DNA of 64,000 nt from Rhodovulum bhavnagarense. GTDB lineage: Bacteria; Pseudomonadota; Alphaproteobacteria; Rhodobacterales; Rhodobacteraceae. Location: positions 62,001-126,000 of the forward strand of contig NZ_SLXU01000004.1 in assembly GCF_004343505.1 (NCBI RefSeq), read 5' to 3'. The first letter of the stretch is position 1, and every line of letters begins with the position of its first letter. The notes under the pieces were generated by a model. That model saw only the letters and a list, made by a program, of their open reading frames with translations. It was not told where the DNA came from and ran no database searches. The translations under genes were made by a program, and so were the position numbers. Positions 7,147 to 17,292 of the stretch are shown piece by piece.

Positions 7147-9753
7147 ATGGCGCGCTACACCCCCCCCGAGATCGAGCCGAAGTGGCAGAAGGCATGGGAG
7201 AGTGACGGCACCTTCCTTGCGCAACGCGACCCCGACCGACCCAAATATTACGTGCTGGAAATGTTCCCCTACCCCTCGGGGCGCATCCATATGGGGCACG
7301 TGCGCAACTACACCATGGGCGATGTCGTCGCGCGCTATAAATCCTCTTGCGGATTCAGTGTGTTGCATCCGATGGGCTGGGACGCGTTCGGGATGCCCGC
7401 GGAAAACGCCGCGATGGAACGGGGCGGCCACCCCAAGGACTGGACCTATTCCAACATCGCCGACATGCGTGACCAGTTGAAACCGCTGGGCCTGTCCATC
7501 GACTGGACCCGCGAGTTTGCCACCTGCGACCCCGAGTATTACGGCCAGCAACAGGCGATGTTCCTCGATTTCCTCGATGCCGGGCTGGTCTATCGCAAGA
7601 ATGCAGTGGTCAACTGGGACCCGGTCGACATGACCGTTCTGGCCAACGAACAGGTCGAGGACGGGCGCGGCTGGCGATCCGGCGCGCTGGTGGAACGGCG
7701 CGAGCTGACGCAATGGTTCTTCAAGATCTCGGATTTCTCCGAGGATCTTCTGGGCGCGCTGGACGGGCTGGACAACTGGCCCGAAAAGGTAAAGCTGATG
7801 CAGCGCAACTGGATCGGCCGCTCGCGCGGGCTTCAGATGGCGTTCTCGCTGATCGACGCGCCGCATGATTTCGACCGGATCGAGGTCTATACCACGCGGC
7901 CCGATACCCTGAGGGGGGCCAGTTTCGTCGGCATCTCGCCCGATCACCCGCTGGCCCGCGCACTGGAACGCGACGATCCCAAGGTAGCCGAATTCTGCGC
8001 CGAATGCCGCCGCATGGGCACCAGCGAGGAAGAGCTGGAAAAGGCCGAGAAACGGGGGCTGGATACCGGCCTGCGCGTTCGCCATCCCTTTGATACATCG
8101 TGGGAATTGCCGGTCTACATCGCCAATTTCATCCTGATGGATTACGGCACCGGCGCGATCTTTGGCTGCCCCGCGCACGACCAGCGCGACCTGGATTTCG
8201 CGCGCAAATACGGGCTGCCGGTCAGCGACACATTCGTCGCGCTGGAAAACGGCCAACCGGTGACCAACGAGGCCTTCGTGCCGCCCAAGACCGAAAAGGT
8301 GCGCTGGCTGCGTCCCTATGCCTGGGACGAGATCGCCACCGGCGAACAGGCCATCGACGCCGCGATCCGCTTCTGCGAGGAAAACGGCGTGGGCCACGGC
8401 GTGACCAAGTATCGGCTGCGCGACTGGGGCATCTCGCGGCAGCGCTACTGGGGCTGCCCGATCCCGGTGGTCCATTGCGCCGACTGCGGCGTGGTGCCCG
8501 AGAAGAAGGAAAACCTGCCGGTCCTGCTGCCCGACGACGTGACGTTCGACCAGCCGGGCAACCCGCTGGACCGTCACCCGACCTGGCGCGACTGCACCTG
8601 CCCGCAATGCGGGGCGCCGGCCCGACGGGAAACCGACACGATGGATACCTTCGTCGATTCCTCTTGGTATTACGCGCGCTTCACCGCGCCCCATGCGGCC
8701 ACGCCGACCGACATGGCCGAGGCCGAATACTGGATGAACGTGGACCAATATATCGGCGGGATCGAGCATGCGATTCTGCACCTGCTCTATTCGCGCTTCT
8801 TCGCCCGCGCGATGCACATCACCGGGCATTTGCCCGAAAAGGCGCGCGAACCCTTCGATGCCCTGTTCACCCAAGGCATGGTAACGCATGAAATCTACCT
8901 GACGCGGGATGAAAACGGGCGGCCGGTCTATCACCTGCCCGAGGATGTCGAGGGCGGCAAGCTGAAGACGACCGGCGAACCGGTTGACATCATACCCTCG
9001 GCCAAGATGTCGAAATCCAAGAAAAACGTGGTCGATCCGGTGAACATCATCGAATCGTTCGGTGCCGATACCGCGCGCTGGTTCATGCTGTCCGACAGCC
9101 CACCGGAACGCGACGTGGAATGGACCGCCGCAGGGGCCGAGGCAGCCTATAAACACCTGGGCCGGGTCTGGCGCATCGCCAACGGCATCGCCGAGGAAAT
9201 GGAACAGGGCGGCGGTATTGCGGCCTATGAATCCGAGGCCCCCGCAAATGCCAAGGGCGCGGCAGCAGATGGGGGAGACGACCTTGCCCTGCGCCGCGCC
9301 CTGCATAGAACAGTGCATGACGTGACAATGGGTATCGAAAGCTTTGGCTTCAATAGCTCGGTCGCAAAATTGTACGCTTTCACGAACACGTTAGCCAAAT
9401 CCAGTGCCAGCCTTGCCGCGCGGCGAGAAGCCGCAATGGGCATGGCGCAACTCATGGCGCCCATGACCCCCCACCTGGCCGAGGAAATCTGGGACATGCT
9501 GGGGGGGCAAGGGCTGGTTGCCCGCGCACCCTGGCCGCAAGCCGATCCTGCGCTGCTGGTCGAGGATACGGTCGTTCTGCCGATCCAGGTCAACGGCAAA
9601 CGCCGCTCCGAGATCGAGGTGCCCAAGGACATGCCCAAGGACGAGCTTGAAAAGCTGGCGCTGGCCGACGATGCTGTTGTCAAGGCGCTGGCGGGCGGCG
9701 CCCCGAAAAAGGTGATCGTCGTGCCGGGCCGCATCGTCAATGTCGTCGTCTGA
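7147..9753 (+). CDS. leuS: Leucyl-tRNA synthetase
   Basis: Charges tRNA-Leu. At 868 residues it has the usual bacterial LeuRS length. Class I motifs are present: the HIGH equivalent HMGH in [15 protein letters not shown] near residue 48, and KMSKS in [14 protein letters not shown] near residue 620. The CP1 editing domain is recognised from [20 protein letters not shown], and the zinc-like Cys clusters from CADCGVV and [13 protein letters not shown]. The C-terminal tRNA-binding domain ends with [14 protein letters not shown] 7147 has GAGTGAGGA upstream. It overlaps lptE by 14 bases, so leuS, lptE and holA form one operon. Confidence 0.97.
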   Translation: MARYTPPEIEPKWQKAWESDGTFLAQRDPDRPKYYVLEMFPYPSGRIHMGHVRNYTMGDVVARYKSSCGFSVLHPMGWDAFGMPAENAAMERGGHPKDWTYSNIADMRDQLKPLGLSIDWTREFATCDPEYYGQQQAMFLDFLDAGLVYRKNAVVNWDPVDMTVLANEQVEDGRGWRSGALVERRELTQWFFKISDFSEDLLGALDGLDNWPEKVKLMQRNWIGRSRGLQMAFSLIDAPHDFDRIEVYTTRPDTLRGASFVGISPDHPLARALERDDPKVAEFCAECRRMGTSEEELEKAEKRGLDTGLRVRHPFDTSWELPVYIANFILMDYGTGAIFGCPAHDQRDLDFARKYGLPVSDTFVALENGQPVTNEAFVPPKTEKVRWLRPYAWDEIATGEQAIDAAIRFCEENGVGHGVTKYRLRDWGISRQRYWGCPIPVVHCADCGVVPEKKENLPVLLPDDVTFDQPGNPLDRHPTWRDCTCPQCGAPARRETDTMDTFVDSSWYYARFTAPHAATPTDMAEAEYWMNVDQYIGGIEHAILHLLYSRFFARAMHITGHLPEKAREPFDALFTQGMVTHEIYLTRDENGRPVYHLPEDVEGGKLKTTGEPVDIIPSAKMSKSKKNVVDPVNIIESFGADTARWFMLSDSPPERDVEWTAAGAEAAYKHLGRVWRIANGIAEEMEQGGGIAAYESEAPANAKGAAADGGDDLALRRALHRTVHDVTMGIESFGFNSSVAKLYAFTNTLAKSSASLAARREAAMGMAQLMAPMTPHLAEEIWDMLGGQGLVARAPWPQADPALLVEDTVVLPIQVNGKRRSEIEVPKDMPKDELEKLALADDAVVKALAGGAPKKVIVVPGRIVNVVV

Positions 9754-10234
9754 CCGCCGCAAATTCGTGATGTCGCTTGGCGCCCTGGCGGCCCTCGGCG
9801 GGTGCGGCTTCGCCCCCGTCTATGGGCCGGGCGGCGTGGCCGAGGGGCTTCAAGGCCAGATCGCGCCAGATGCGCCCAAGACGCGGGCCGAATTCGCGCT
9901 GGTGGAACGGCTGGAGGCTCGGCTCGGACGGGCGGGCGCAGCGCGCTACCGGCTGTCCTACCGGATCGACATGGCCGAGGACCGGCTGGGGATCACCTCC
10001 CAGCAGGAAACCACCCGGTTCAACCTGACGGGGCGACTGGCATATGACTTGCGCGATCTGAACGGCGACATGCGAACCTCGGGCGAGGTCACGGCCTTTA
10101 CTGCCTATTCGGCCACCGGCAGCACCCTGGCCACCCTGACCGCCGAGCGCGACGCCCAGGAGAGGCTGATGATCATGCTGGCCGATCGGCTTGTTACCCG
10201 GTTGATCGCCACCGCAGGCACCTGGCTACAATGA
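9740..10234 (+). CDS. lptE: LPS-assembly lipoprotein LptE
   Basis: Outer-membrane lipoprotein of 164 residues that plugs the LptD barrel and helps deliver LPS to the cell surface. It has a signal with a lipobox ([12 protein letters not shown], Cys about residue 22) and then [10 protein letters not shown], which is typical of alphaproteobacterial LptE, plus [18 protein letters not shown] in the beta-sheet core. It starts inside the end of leuS and overlaps holA in an ATGA, so it is translationally coupled on both sides. The leuS-lptE-holA order is the common one in alphaproteobacteria. Confidence 0.9.
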   Translation: MSSSDRRKFVMSLGALAALGGCGFAPVYGPGGVAEGLQGQIAPDAPKTRAEFALVERLEARLGRAGAARYRLSYRIDMAEDRLGITSQQETTRFNLTGRLAYDLRDLNGDMRTSGEVTAFTAYSATGSTLATLTAERDAQERLMIMLADRLVTRLIATAGTWLQ

Positions 10235-11259
10235 AACTGTCCGGCCGCGAGGTTGCCCGCTATTTCGCCCGGCCAGAACCGGGGCGGGCGGGGCTGCTAC
10301 TTTATGGTGGCGACGCAATGCGCGTGGCACTGAAACGCCAGGAGGTCATCGCCAGGTTGCTGGGCCCCAATGCCGAGGAGGAAATGCGGCTGACCCGCAT
10401 GATGGCCGCCGAGCTGCGTGGCGATCCGGCCGCGCTGTCCGATGCGATCAAGGCGCGCGGTTTTTTCCCCGGCCCGCGCGTGGTTTTCCTCGAGGATGCC
10501 ACCGACAGCCTAGCCGATACGATCGCGACCGCCCTGGCCGATTGGACGGGTGACGACGCGCAACTGGTGGTAACCGCCAAACAGCTCCCGCCACGCTCTG
10601 CCCTGCGCAAGCTGTTCGAGGGGCATTCGAATGCCTATGCCATAGGTATCTATGACGATCCGCCCGGACGGGACGAAATCGAGGCGATGCTGGCAGGGGC
10701 AGGGCTGCGCCCGCCCGAGCGCGAGGCAATGGCGGCGCTGACCGATCTGGCTCAGGGGCTAGACCCCGGCGATTTTCGGCAAACGGTCGAGAAACTGGCG
10801 CTTTACAAGTTGAACGATCCTGCCCCCCTGACAGCCGAGGATATCGCCGCCTGCGCGCCGGCCTCGATCGAGGGCGGGGCCGACGCGTTGATCCAGGTCG
10901 TCGCCGAGGGGCGGCACCGGGAAATCGGCCCATTGTTGCGACGGTTGCAGGCGCAAGGCGTGACGCCGGTGACGCTGTGTATCACCGCGACCCGGCATTT
11001 CCGCATTCTACACGCCGCGGCCAGCGACCCCGATGGCGTCGCCAGCGGTGTGGCACGCCTGCGCCCGCCGTTGAATTTCAAGGCGCGCGACCGCGTGGTG
11101 CGGCAGGCGCAATCGCTGGGCCAGCGCAAGATCGAACAGGCGCTGAGCCTGCTGATCGACACTGACCTGACGCTTCGTTCCGCGCAGCGCGCGCCGCAGA
11201 TGGCAGTGATCGAACGCAGCCTGATCCGGCTGGCCATGCTGAGCGGGCGGAGATCCTGA
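10231..11259 (+). CDS. holA: DNA polymerase III delta subunit
   Basis: Clamp-loader delta subunit, which opens the beta sliding clamp. The length of 342 residues fits the family. Seen: LLLYGGDAMRVALKRQEVI at the N-terminus (degenerate P-loop position), FPGPRVVFLEDAT, the central helical domain, and the C-terminal collar domain RLRPPLNFKARDRVVRQAQ. Start ATG 10231 lies within the ATGA overlap with lptE. It is the last gene of the operon, and the next gene is convergent. Confidence 0.92.
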   Translation: MKLSGREVARYFARPEPGRAGLLLYGGDAMRVALKRQEVIARLLGPNAEEEMRLTRMMAAELRGDPAALSDAIKARGFFPGPRVVFLEDATDSLADTIATALADWTGDDAQLVVTAKQLPPRSALRKLFEGHSNAYAIGIYDDPPGRDEIEAMLAGAGLRPPEREAMAALTDLAQGLDPGDFRQTVEKLALYKLNDPAPLTAEDIAACAPASIEGGADALIQVVAEGRHREIGPLLRRLQAQGVTPVTLCITATRHFRILHAAASDPDGVASGVARLRPPLNFKARDRVVRQAQSLGQRKIEQALSLLIDTDLTLRSAQRAPQMAVIERSLIRLAMLSGRRS

Positions 11260-11312
11260 CAGCCTGCTTGTTCTGACGAGGCCTGCGCGCGAAACGGTGC
11301 GGCGGCCGCGCG

Positions 11313-12518
11313 CTAGCCCCCTACCCGACCCGCCCGGCAGCGCGCAGCCGCCGCCCGCCCGGCCCATTGGCCAGTGGCGAAACAGGCCGTCAGCAGGTAG
11401 CCGCCGGTCGGCGCCTCCCAGTCAAGCATCTCACCCGCCAGGTAGGTGGCGGGCCGTTCGCGCAACATCAAGGCGTCATCCACCGCGTCCCAGCGTACCC
11501 CGCCAGCGGTGGAAATCGCCTCGTCCAGCGGTCGCGGCCCGGCGTGACGGATCGGCAGCGCCTTGAGGCGGGCGGCCAGATCGACCGGGCCCTCGGGCAG
11601 CGGACGGCCGAATTCCATCACCAGCGCCAGACGCGCAGGATCAAGCCGTAATGCCTTGCGCAGGTGGTTCGTCAAGGATGCCTTGCCACGCGGACGCGAA
11701 AGGCGCGCGGCGATCTTGTCGGTGGACCAGTCCGGCATCAGATCAGCCAACAGCAAAGCTCCCTCGCGTACCGGCCGCGACAGGGCATAGATCCCGCCCC
11801 CCTCAAGCCCACGGGCCGAGATCACGAATTCGCCCCGATGCCACGCTCCCCCGCCCGCCCTCAGCGCCACGCCCTTGACCGGCTGGCCAAAAACCTTCGC
11901 CATCGGTGCGGACCAGTCGACCCGGAGCCCGACATTGGCCGGCTGGAACGGGGCCAGCGGCACGCCCGCCGCGGCCAGGACCCCGGCCCAGTGGCCGTCC
12001 GATCCCAGGCGCGCCCAGCTCGCCCCGCCAAGCGCCAGCACGGTCACGCCCGCCTGCACCCTGCGCGCCCCTTGCGGCGTGTCGAACAGAACCGCCGTCC
12101 CATCCCAGCCCATCCAGCGCCAGCGGGTGCGCATCTGCACGCCCTGCCCGCCCAGGCGCCGCAGCCAGGCCCGCAACAATGGCGAGGCCTTCATCGCCTT
12201 GGGAAACACCCGCCCCGTACTGCCGGCGAACAGGGGCTGGTCGAGCCCCTCGGCCCAGGCACGGACTTGCTCGGGGCCGAAAGCGGCCAGCATGGGGCGC
12301 AGACTTGGGGCGGCCTCGGCATAGGTGGCGACAAATTCCTCGAACGGCTGGGCACGTGTCAGGTTCAGCCCCGACTTGCCGGCCATCAGGAACTTGCGCG
12401 CCGGGCTGGGCCTGGCCTCGGCCACCAGCACCTTGCAGCCCGCAGCACCCAGCGCCTCGGCCGCCATCAGCCCGGCAGGCCCGGCCCCGATCACCAATGC
12501 CTCAACCGCCTCGTTCAT
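11313..12518 (-). CDS. FAD-dependent oxidoreductase, HI0933/BaiN-like
   Basis: Flavoprotein of 401 residues. It has the dinucleotide-binding motif GAGPAGLMAAEALG near residue 11, KFLMAGKSGLNLTRAQP (family-specific), a second nucleotide segment VTVLALGGASW, and the C-terminal GEMLDWEAPTGGYLLTACFATG. This is the HI0933/BaiN family (the subgroup often listed as TIGR03862), of largely unknown physiological substrate. The start at 12518 is preferred over the ATG two codons earlier, because AAGGG sits at proper distance. It is divergent from the HNH gene, with 44 bases between starts. Confidence 0.88.
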   Translation of the reverse strand: MNEAVEALVIGAGPAGLMAAEALGAAGCKVLVAEARPSPARKFLMAGKSGLNLTRAQPFEEFVATYAEAAPSLRPMLAAFGPEQVRAWAEGLDQPLFAGSTGRVFPKAMKASPLLRAWLRRLGGQGVQMRTRWRWMGWDGTAVLFDTPQGARRVQAGVTVLALGGASWARLGSDGHWAGVLAAAGVPLAPFQPANVGLRVDWSAPMAKVFGQPVKGVALRAGGGAWHRGEFVISARGLEGGGIYALSRPVREGALLLADLMPDWSTDKIAARLSRPRGKASLTNHLRKALRLDPARLALVMEFGRPLPEGPVDLAARLKALPIRHAGPRPLDEAISTAGGVRWDAVDDALMLRERPATYLAGEMLDWEAPTGGYLLTACFATGQWAGRAAAARCRAGRVGG

Positions 12519-12562
12519 CGCCATCCCTTGCCGGAGCGCCTGGCACGCCCCATTCTTGTCCC

Positions 12563-12862
12563 ATGCCCAGTGACTTGCCGATCTGCCCGCTTTGCGGCCG
12601 CCCGATCCCGCCCGAGGCGCGGCAAAGCCTGCACCACCTGACACCCAGGCTGCGCGGTGGCAAGGGCGGTCCCACGGTGCTGTTGCACCAGATCTGCCAC
12701 AACGAAATCCACGCCACCCTGACCGAGACCGAGCTGGCCCGCGACTACAACACGGTCTCGGCCCTGCGCGCCCATCCCAGGCTGGCGAAATTCATCGGCT
12801 GGGTGGGCAAGCGTCCTCCCGGATTTCACTCCAAGACTCCGGGGCCAAGGCGGCGGCGCTAG
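12563..12862 (+). CDS. HNH endonuclease domain protein, 99 aa
   Basis: Small protein made almost wholly of an HNH fold: zinc pair CPLCGRP near residues 8-11, then HHLTPRLRGGKGGPTVLLHQ and a final ICHNEIH. Family members nick or cut DNA, but many small solitary chromosomal HNH proteins have no known role. The C-terminus is basic (PGPRRRR), suiting nucleic acid binding. Its stop overlaps the convergent crotonase gene by 4 bases. No methylase or phage gene accompanies it, so restriction or packaging roles are not supported. Confidence 0.82.
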   Translation: MPSDLPICPLCGRPIPPEARQSLHHLTPRLRGGKGGPTVLLHQICHNEIHATLTETELARDYNTVSALRAHPRLAKFIGWVGKRPPGFHSKTPGPRRRR

Positions 12863-13485
12863 ACCGTCCGCCCCTCGCACAGCGCCTTGATGCCAGACCG
12901 GATCATGGGCGGCGCGGCCGTCACGTCGGCTACCAACGCCTCTATCGCCGCCTCCATCTCGTCTGCCGGGACTACCCGATCGACAAGACCGAAGCGATAG
13001 GCCTCGTCCGCCTCGATCCTGGCTCCGCCCATCAGCAACAGCTTGGCCCGCGCGGGCCCCACCAGCGCGGCCAACCGGCCGGGGTCGGACGGCTGGGGCA
13101 GGAATCCCAGTTTCATCACCGGGTAAAAGAACCTGGCCCCCGGCACGGCGAGGCGCAGATCGCAGGCCAGCGCCATGCCGAAGGCACCGCCCGCCAGCGT
13201 GCCATTCAGCGCCGCGATACTCAGCCCCGGCAGTGCGGCAATGGCCCCGGACAAGCGTTCCCAGACCGGATCGGTAGCCAGCCCCGCGCGGGCCTCGTCC
13301 AAATCGGCCCCGGCAGAAAACACCTTGCCCCGCCCGGTCAGCACAAAGGCCGCCACGTCTTCGCGCGCGGCAGCCTCGACGGTGTCGGCCAGTTCGCTCA
13401 GCATCGCGCGGGTCAGTGAATTGGCCTTGTCTGGCCGGTTGATGGTGACGGTCCAGCGTGCGCCGGCGCGATCGATCTCGATCAT
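12859..13485 (-). CDS. Enoyl-CoA hydratase/isomerase family protein
   Basis: Crotonase-fold protein of 208 residues, about 50 shorter than usual, lacking the C-terminal trimerisation helices. The oxyanion-hole segments are visible: SAGADLDEA near residue 57 and NGTLAGGAFGMALACDLRLA near residue 95. The region where many hydratases carry the catalytic Glu reads KLGFLPQPSDPGRLA without a Glu. It may therefore act as an isomerase, hydrolase or thioesterase-like member rather than a hydratase. It overlaps the upstream SDR gene by 4 bases, and the two probably work on the same acyl-CoA or related substrate. Confidence 0.85.
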   Translation of the reverse strand: MIEIDRAGARWTVTINRPDKANSLTRAMLSELADTVEAAAREDVAAFVLTGRGKVFSAGADLDEARAGLATDPVWERLSGAIAALPGLSIAALNGTLAGGAFGMALACDLRLAVPGARFFYPVMKLGFLPQPSDPGRLAALVGPARAKLLLMGGARIEADEAYRFGLVDRVVPADEMEAAIEALVADVTAAPPMIRSGIKALCEGRTV

Positions 13486-14237
13486 GCCTCCAGCCCCACC
13501 CGCCGGCGGATCGCCCGTTCGCGCAACTGCACCTCGCGGCCCAGGAACTCGTCTGCATCGGGGCTACACATCCAGACCAGCGCCCGTGCAGGCCAAGCGG
13601 GAGGCACATGTTCGGACCAGTCCAGACGGCTGATCGGGTTTACCCCGCTGTCACGCACCTGGCGCTGCATGTCCGTTGCCACCGTGCCCGGCGACAGGCC
13701 CATGACGCGGATACCATCCTCGCGACCCTCAAGGTCGGCACAGCGGGTGAGCATCGCGGCACCGGACTTGGCGGTGCAATAGGCGCTCCACCCTTCCATG
13801 GGATTGTGCGCAGCGCCCGAGCTGACGGTCAGGATCGTGCCCCCGCCCATCGCCGCCATCACCGGCATCGCGGCGCGGATACCGTGAAACACGCCCTTGA
13901 GGTTGATATCCAGTGCTTCGGCCCAATCGCCGGGATCGACGGAGGAAAGCCGCGAGATGGGCTCTATCACGGCGGCGTTGTTGACCAGGATGTCCAGCTT
14001 TCCAAAAGATTTGACCACCGCGCGCACCGCGTCCGAGACCTGGCCGAAATCGGTCACGTCGCAGGGCAGCGCAATGGCCTGCGGGCCGATCTCGCGCGCA
14101 ATGGTCGAAATCGCCCCTTCGCTGCGCGCGGCCAGCGCCACATGCGCGCCCGCCTCGGCAAAGGCCCGCGCCGCCGCGGCCCCGATGCCCCGGCTTGCCC
14201 CGGTGATAAGCACGCTCTTGCCTGTCAGGTCGGTCAT
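13482..14237 (-). CDS. Short-chain dehydrogenase/reductase (SDR)
   Basis: Classical SDR of 251 residues. Cofactor loop GASRGIGAAAARAF near residue 12, NNAA near residue 85, and the catalytic Ser with YxxxK in SSGAAHNPMEGWSAYCTAKSG. A basic or acidic determinant could not be read with certainty, so NADH versus NADPH is open. ATG 14237 has GAGAGG four bases upstream; a longer frame to 14270 lacks one. It is coupled to the crotonase gene by an ATGA overlap, suggesting a 3-hydroxyacyl type substrate, though that is inference. Confidence 0.88.
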   Translation of the reverse strand: MTDLTGKSVLITGASRGIGAAAARAFAEAGAHVALAARSEGAISTIAREIGPQAIALPCDVTDFGQVSDAVRAVVKSFGKLDILVNNAAVIEPISRLSSVDPGDWAEALDINLKGVFHGIRAAMPVMAAMGGGTILTVSSGAAHNPMEGWSAYCTAKSGAAMLTRCADLEGREDGIRVMGLSPGTVATDMQRQVRDSGVNPISRLDWSEHVPPAWPARALVWMCSPDADEFLGREVQLRERAIRRRVGLEA

Positions 14238-14372
14238 GTCCCTCTCCGTCCCCAGCCCTCCGATGCCCAAGCTCTAGCCCAGCCGTCCGGGCCAGACCAG
14301 AGTAACGTGCCGTTGACTCGGCCCTTCCAAGCGCCGAAGCTCGGGGTAACTCACCGACAGGGAAGACATGTC

Positions 14373-15878
14373 ATGACCTATCCGATCGCGGCCTCCGCCG
14401 GGGCCCTTGCCCTTGGTTTTTTCTGCGCCGCCCCGAGCCTTGCAGATGTCACCGCCCCCCAGGTCTGGGAGGCCTGGAAAAGTCTCGCCGAACGGGGCGG
14501 CCAAACCGTCAGCGGCACCGAGGCCCGGACCGGCGGCAGATTGACGGTCAGCGGCCTGGTGCTGTCCATGACCATGGAGGACGGCACCACCTCTAGCGTG
14601 TCACTGGGCGATCTGGTCTTTTCCGAGCGGGGCGATGGCACTGTCGAGATCGCAATGGCCCCGGATTACCCCGTGCTGATCAATACGCGCAGCGACGGGG
14701 GCGCGCCTGTCGATATGGCCATGTCCGTGCGCCAATCCGGCCTGTCACTGGTGGCCAGCGGCACACCCGAGGCGCTCCGCTACGATTTCAGCGCGCCCGA
14801 GATGGGCGTTCGGATGGACAGCCTGTCGGTCGATGGCACGCCGGTCGAGGCCGAGTTCGACATGACGCTCACACAGCCCGCGGGGCGTTACCTGCTGGAA
14901 CAGGGGGCACCGGGTCGATTTGACAGCGCCCTGGAGGCGGCGGCGATTCGCATCGCGGCGGCGGGACGTGACGCCGAGGACGGCGCCCGCGTCACCCTCT
15001 CGGCGACGATGACGGGGGTCAGTTCCGTCTCGGCCGGAACCCTGCCCGCCGCGATAGCCAATGCCGATCCGGGGGCAGTGCTGGCCGCCGGGCTGGACGT
15101 GTCGGGGCGGCTGGCGCACCAGGGGCTGGATTACGTGATCGAGATGTCCGACGAGACCGGGCCAAGCAAGATCACCACCCGCGCCGCCGCCGGCGGGCTT
15201 GATTTCGGGATCGGCGAGGGCCGGATGTCCTATGCCATCGACAGCACCTCGACGCGCGCCACGTTCAGCGGGCCGGGCTTTCCCTTGCCGCAGGTCGAGA
15301 TCGCGATGGACGAAACGGCCTTCGGCCTGCAAATGCCGATGTCGCCGACCGAGGAGCCGGCAGATTTCGCCATGCTGGCCCGGCTGGCCGGCCTGACGCT
15401 CGGCGAGCAGGTCTGGACGATGCTGGACCCGGCCGGGCAATTGCCCCGCGATCCCGCCACGCTGATGATCGACCTCGCGGGCAAGTCGCGCTGGAAAATC
15501 GACATCACCGATCCTGCCGCGGACATGGGCGGCGCTGCACCCGGCGAATTGCATGCGCTGTCGATCAGGAATTTGCGGCTTGACCTCGTGGGTGCGGAAC
15601 TGACGGGCAAGGGCGATTTCACCTTCGACAATGCCGACACGGCGACATTTGGCGGAATGCCCCGCCCCGAGGGCCGCCTTTCATTGCGGCTGGAAGGTGG
15701 TAACGCGCTGTTGGACCGGATGGTCGGAATGGGCCTGATCCCGGCCGAACAGGCAACCGGTTTTCGCATGATGTTGGGCATGTTCGCCCGCCCCGGCGAT
15801 GGGGTCGATACGCTGGTCTCGGACATAGAGGTGGACGGCGCGGGACAGGTCATGGCCAACGGTCAACGCCTGCGATGA
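14373..15878 (+). CDS. DUF2125 family exported protein
   Basis: A 501-residue protein with a signal peptide (AASAGALALGFFCAAPSLADV, cleavage after about residue 24) and a long beta-rich body. Repeated patterns such as TLSATMTGVSS, LDFGIGEGRMSY and LRLDLVGAELTGKGDFTFD recall periplasmic bridge-like or AsmA-like beta structures. Family DUF2125 is alphaproteobacterial and has no assigned function. The true start is ATG 14373 with a GGGAAG site upstream; the open frame extends far upstream over the SDR gene by chance. It stands alone between a divergent SDR and pmbA. Confidence 0.82.
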   Translation: MTYPIAASAGALALGFFCAAPSLADVTAPQVWEAWKSLAERGGQTVSGTEARTGGRLTVSGLVLSMTMEDGTTSSVSLGDLVFSERGDGTVEIAMAPDYPVLINTRSDGGAPVDMAMSVRQSGLSLVASGTPEALRYDFSAPEMGVRMDSLSVDGTPVEAEFDMTLTQPAGRYLLEQGAPGRFDSALEAAAIRIAAAGRDAEDGARVTLSATMTGVSSVSAGTLPAAIANADPGAVLAAGLDVSGRLAHQGLDYVIEMSDETGPSKITTRAAAGGLDFGIGEGRMSYAIDSTSTRATFSGPGFPLPQVEIAMDETAFGLQMPMSPTEEPADFAMLARLAGLTLGEQVWTMLDPAGQLPRDPATLMIDLAGKSRWKIDITDPAADMGGAAPGELHALSIRNLRLDLVGAELTGKGDFTFDNADTATFGGMPRPEGRLSLRLEGGNALLDRMVGMGLIPAEQATGFRMMLGMFARPGDGVDTLVSDIEVDGAGQVMANGQRLR

Positions 15879-15945
15879 GGTCGGCAACCTTGCAGGGGCG
15901 GACACGGCGTATTAGCTGACACCCGTCCCTTATGCCGGAGGCTCG

Positions 15946-17292
15946 ATGTCCAATTCGATCGAAACCCTGACCCACGCCCTGCTGGATGCGGCGACCCGAG
16001 CCGGGGCAGACGCGGCAGACGCGTTGGTGACGCGCGGGGCATCGCTGGCGATCGACGTGCGTGGCGGCGCGCTGGAACAGGCAGAGCGGGCGGAGTGGAT
16101 CGACCTTGGCTTGCGGGTGATGGTGGGTCGGCGACAGGCTTGCGTGTCATCCTCTGACACGCGGCCCGAAACGTTGGCCGAAATGGCCACCCGCGCCGTG
16201 GCGATGGCCCGCGAGGCCCCCGAGGATGCAAGCGTGGGGCTCGCCGACCCCGACCAACTGGCCCACGATGTCGACATTTCCGCCCTGGAATTGCACGACC
16301 CCGCCCCGGAACCCGCGCCCGCCGCGCTCGAAAACGACGCGCGCTGCGCAGAGGCCGGCGCGCGCGCCAACCCTGCCATATCCCAGGTTCAGTCGGCCAG
16401 CGCGGGCTATACCCGTCGCGCGTTGCACCTGGCCGCGTCGAACGGTTTTTCGGGCGGATATGAGCGTACCGAAAGATCGGTCTCTTGCGTGGCGATCACC
16501 GGCAATGGCACGGGGATGGAACGCGACTGGTGTGCGGAAACCCGCACGTTCCAGTCCGACCTGCCCGACCCGCACGAGGTTGGTCGCCTCGCCGCCGAGC
16601 GCGCGGTCGCCCGCGCCGGCGCACGCAGGCCCGCAACCGGCGCCTTTCCGGTGCTTTATGACGAGCGCGTCGCGTCCTCCTTGATCGGGCACCTGCTGGC
16701 CGCGATAAACGGCCAGGCGATCATGCGCGGCGCATCCTGGGCACGGAACCTGATGGGTGAACAGGTATTGCCCGAAACGCTGTCGCTGATCGAGGAACCG
16801 CACCGCCCGCGCATCGGGGGCTCGCGCCCTTTCGATGGCGAAGGTCTGCCAACTACCCGCCGCGCCTGGGTCAGGGATGGCATCCTCCAGGGCTGGGTGC
16901 TGGACCTGGCCACCGGGCGCAAGCTGGGCATGGAAAGCACCGCGAATGCAGCGCGTGGTACATCGGCGCCGCCGTCGCCCGCCGCGGGCAATGTCACGCT
17001 GACGCCCGGCGAACATACGCGCGAGGCGCTGCTGGCACAGATGGGAACCGGGCTTTGGGTGACATCTCTGATCGGGTCCACCATCAACCCCAATACGGGC
17101 GACTATTCTCGCGGCGCCGCCGGGTTCTGGGTGGAAAACGGAGAAGTCGCCTACCCGGTAAACGAATGCACGATCGCGGGTCACCTGCCCGAGATGCTGC
17201 GTCGCATCCTGCCCGCCGATGACGCGCGCGATCACCTGTCGCGCCGTGTCCCGAGCCTGCTTGTCGAGGGGCTGACGATTGCAGGCGAGTGA
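15946..17292 (+). CDS. pmbA: TldD/PmbA metalloprotease-like protein
   Basis: Partner of TldD. The TldD-PmbA pair degrades or matures peptides (microcin B17 maturation and CcdA turnover in E. coli). The 448 residues match the family. Recognised: the N-terminal LDAATRAGADAADALVTRG, YTRRALHLAASNGFSGGYERTE in the middle, and the C-terminal GTGLWVTSLIGSTINPNTGDYSRGAAGFWVENGE. PmbA lacks the HExxxH zinc site of TldD, and none is seen here. tldD is not in the window. GGAGG precedes ATG 15946. It overlaps the next gene by 14 bases. Confidence 0.93.
   Translation: MSNSIETLTHALLDAATRAGADAADALVTRGASLAIDVRGGALEQAERAEWIDLGLRVMVGRRQACVSSSDTRPETLAEMATRAVAMAREAPEDASVGLADPDQLAHDVDISALELHDPAPEPAPAALENDARCAEAGARANPAISQVQSASAGYTRRALHLAASNGFSGGYERTERSVSCVAITGNGTGMERDWCAETRTFQSDLPDPHEVGRLAAERAVARAGARRPATGAFPVLYDERVASSLIGHLLAAINGQAIMRGASWARNLMGEQVLPETLSLIEEPHRPRIGGSRPFDGEGLPTTRRAWVRDGILQGWVLDLATGRKLGMESTANAARGTSAPPSPAAGNVTLTPGEHTREALLAQMGTGLWVTSLIGSTINPNTGDYSRGAAGFWVENGEVAYPVNECTIAGHLPEMLRRILPADDARDHLSRRVPSLLVEGLTIAGE

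Noticed and set aside
6940-9318. A 792-codon open frame antisense to leuS
   Set aside because: In GC-rich DNA the frame opposite a real gene is often open. leuS has all class I motifs; the antisense frame has no recognisable domain and odd composition.
12563-12862. HNH gene as a sign of a phage or restriction system
   Set aside because: No terminase, integrase, methylase or phage gene is nearby; the flanking genes are ordinary metabolic genes.
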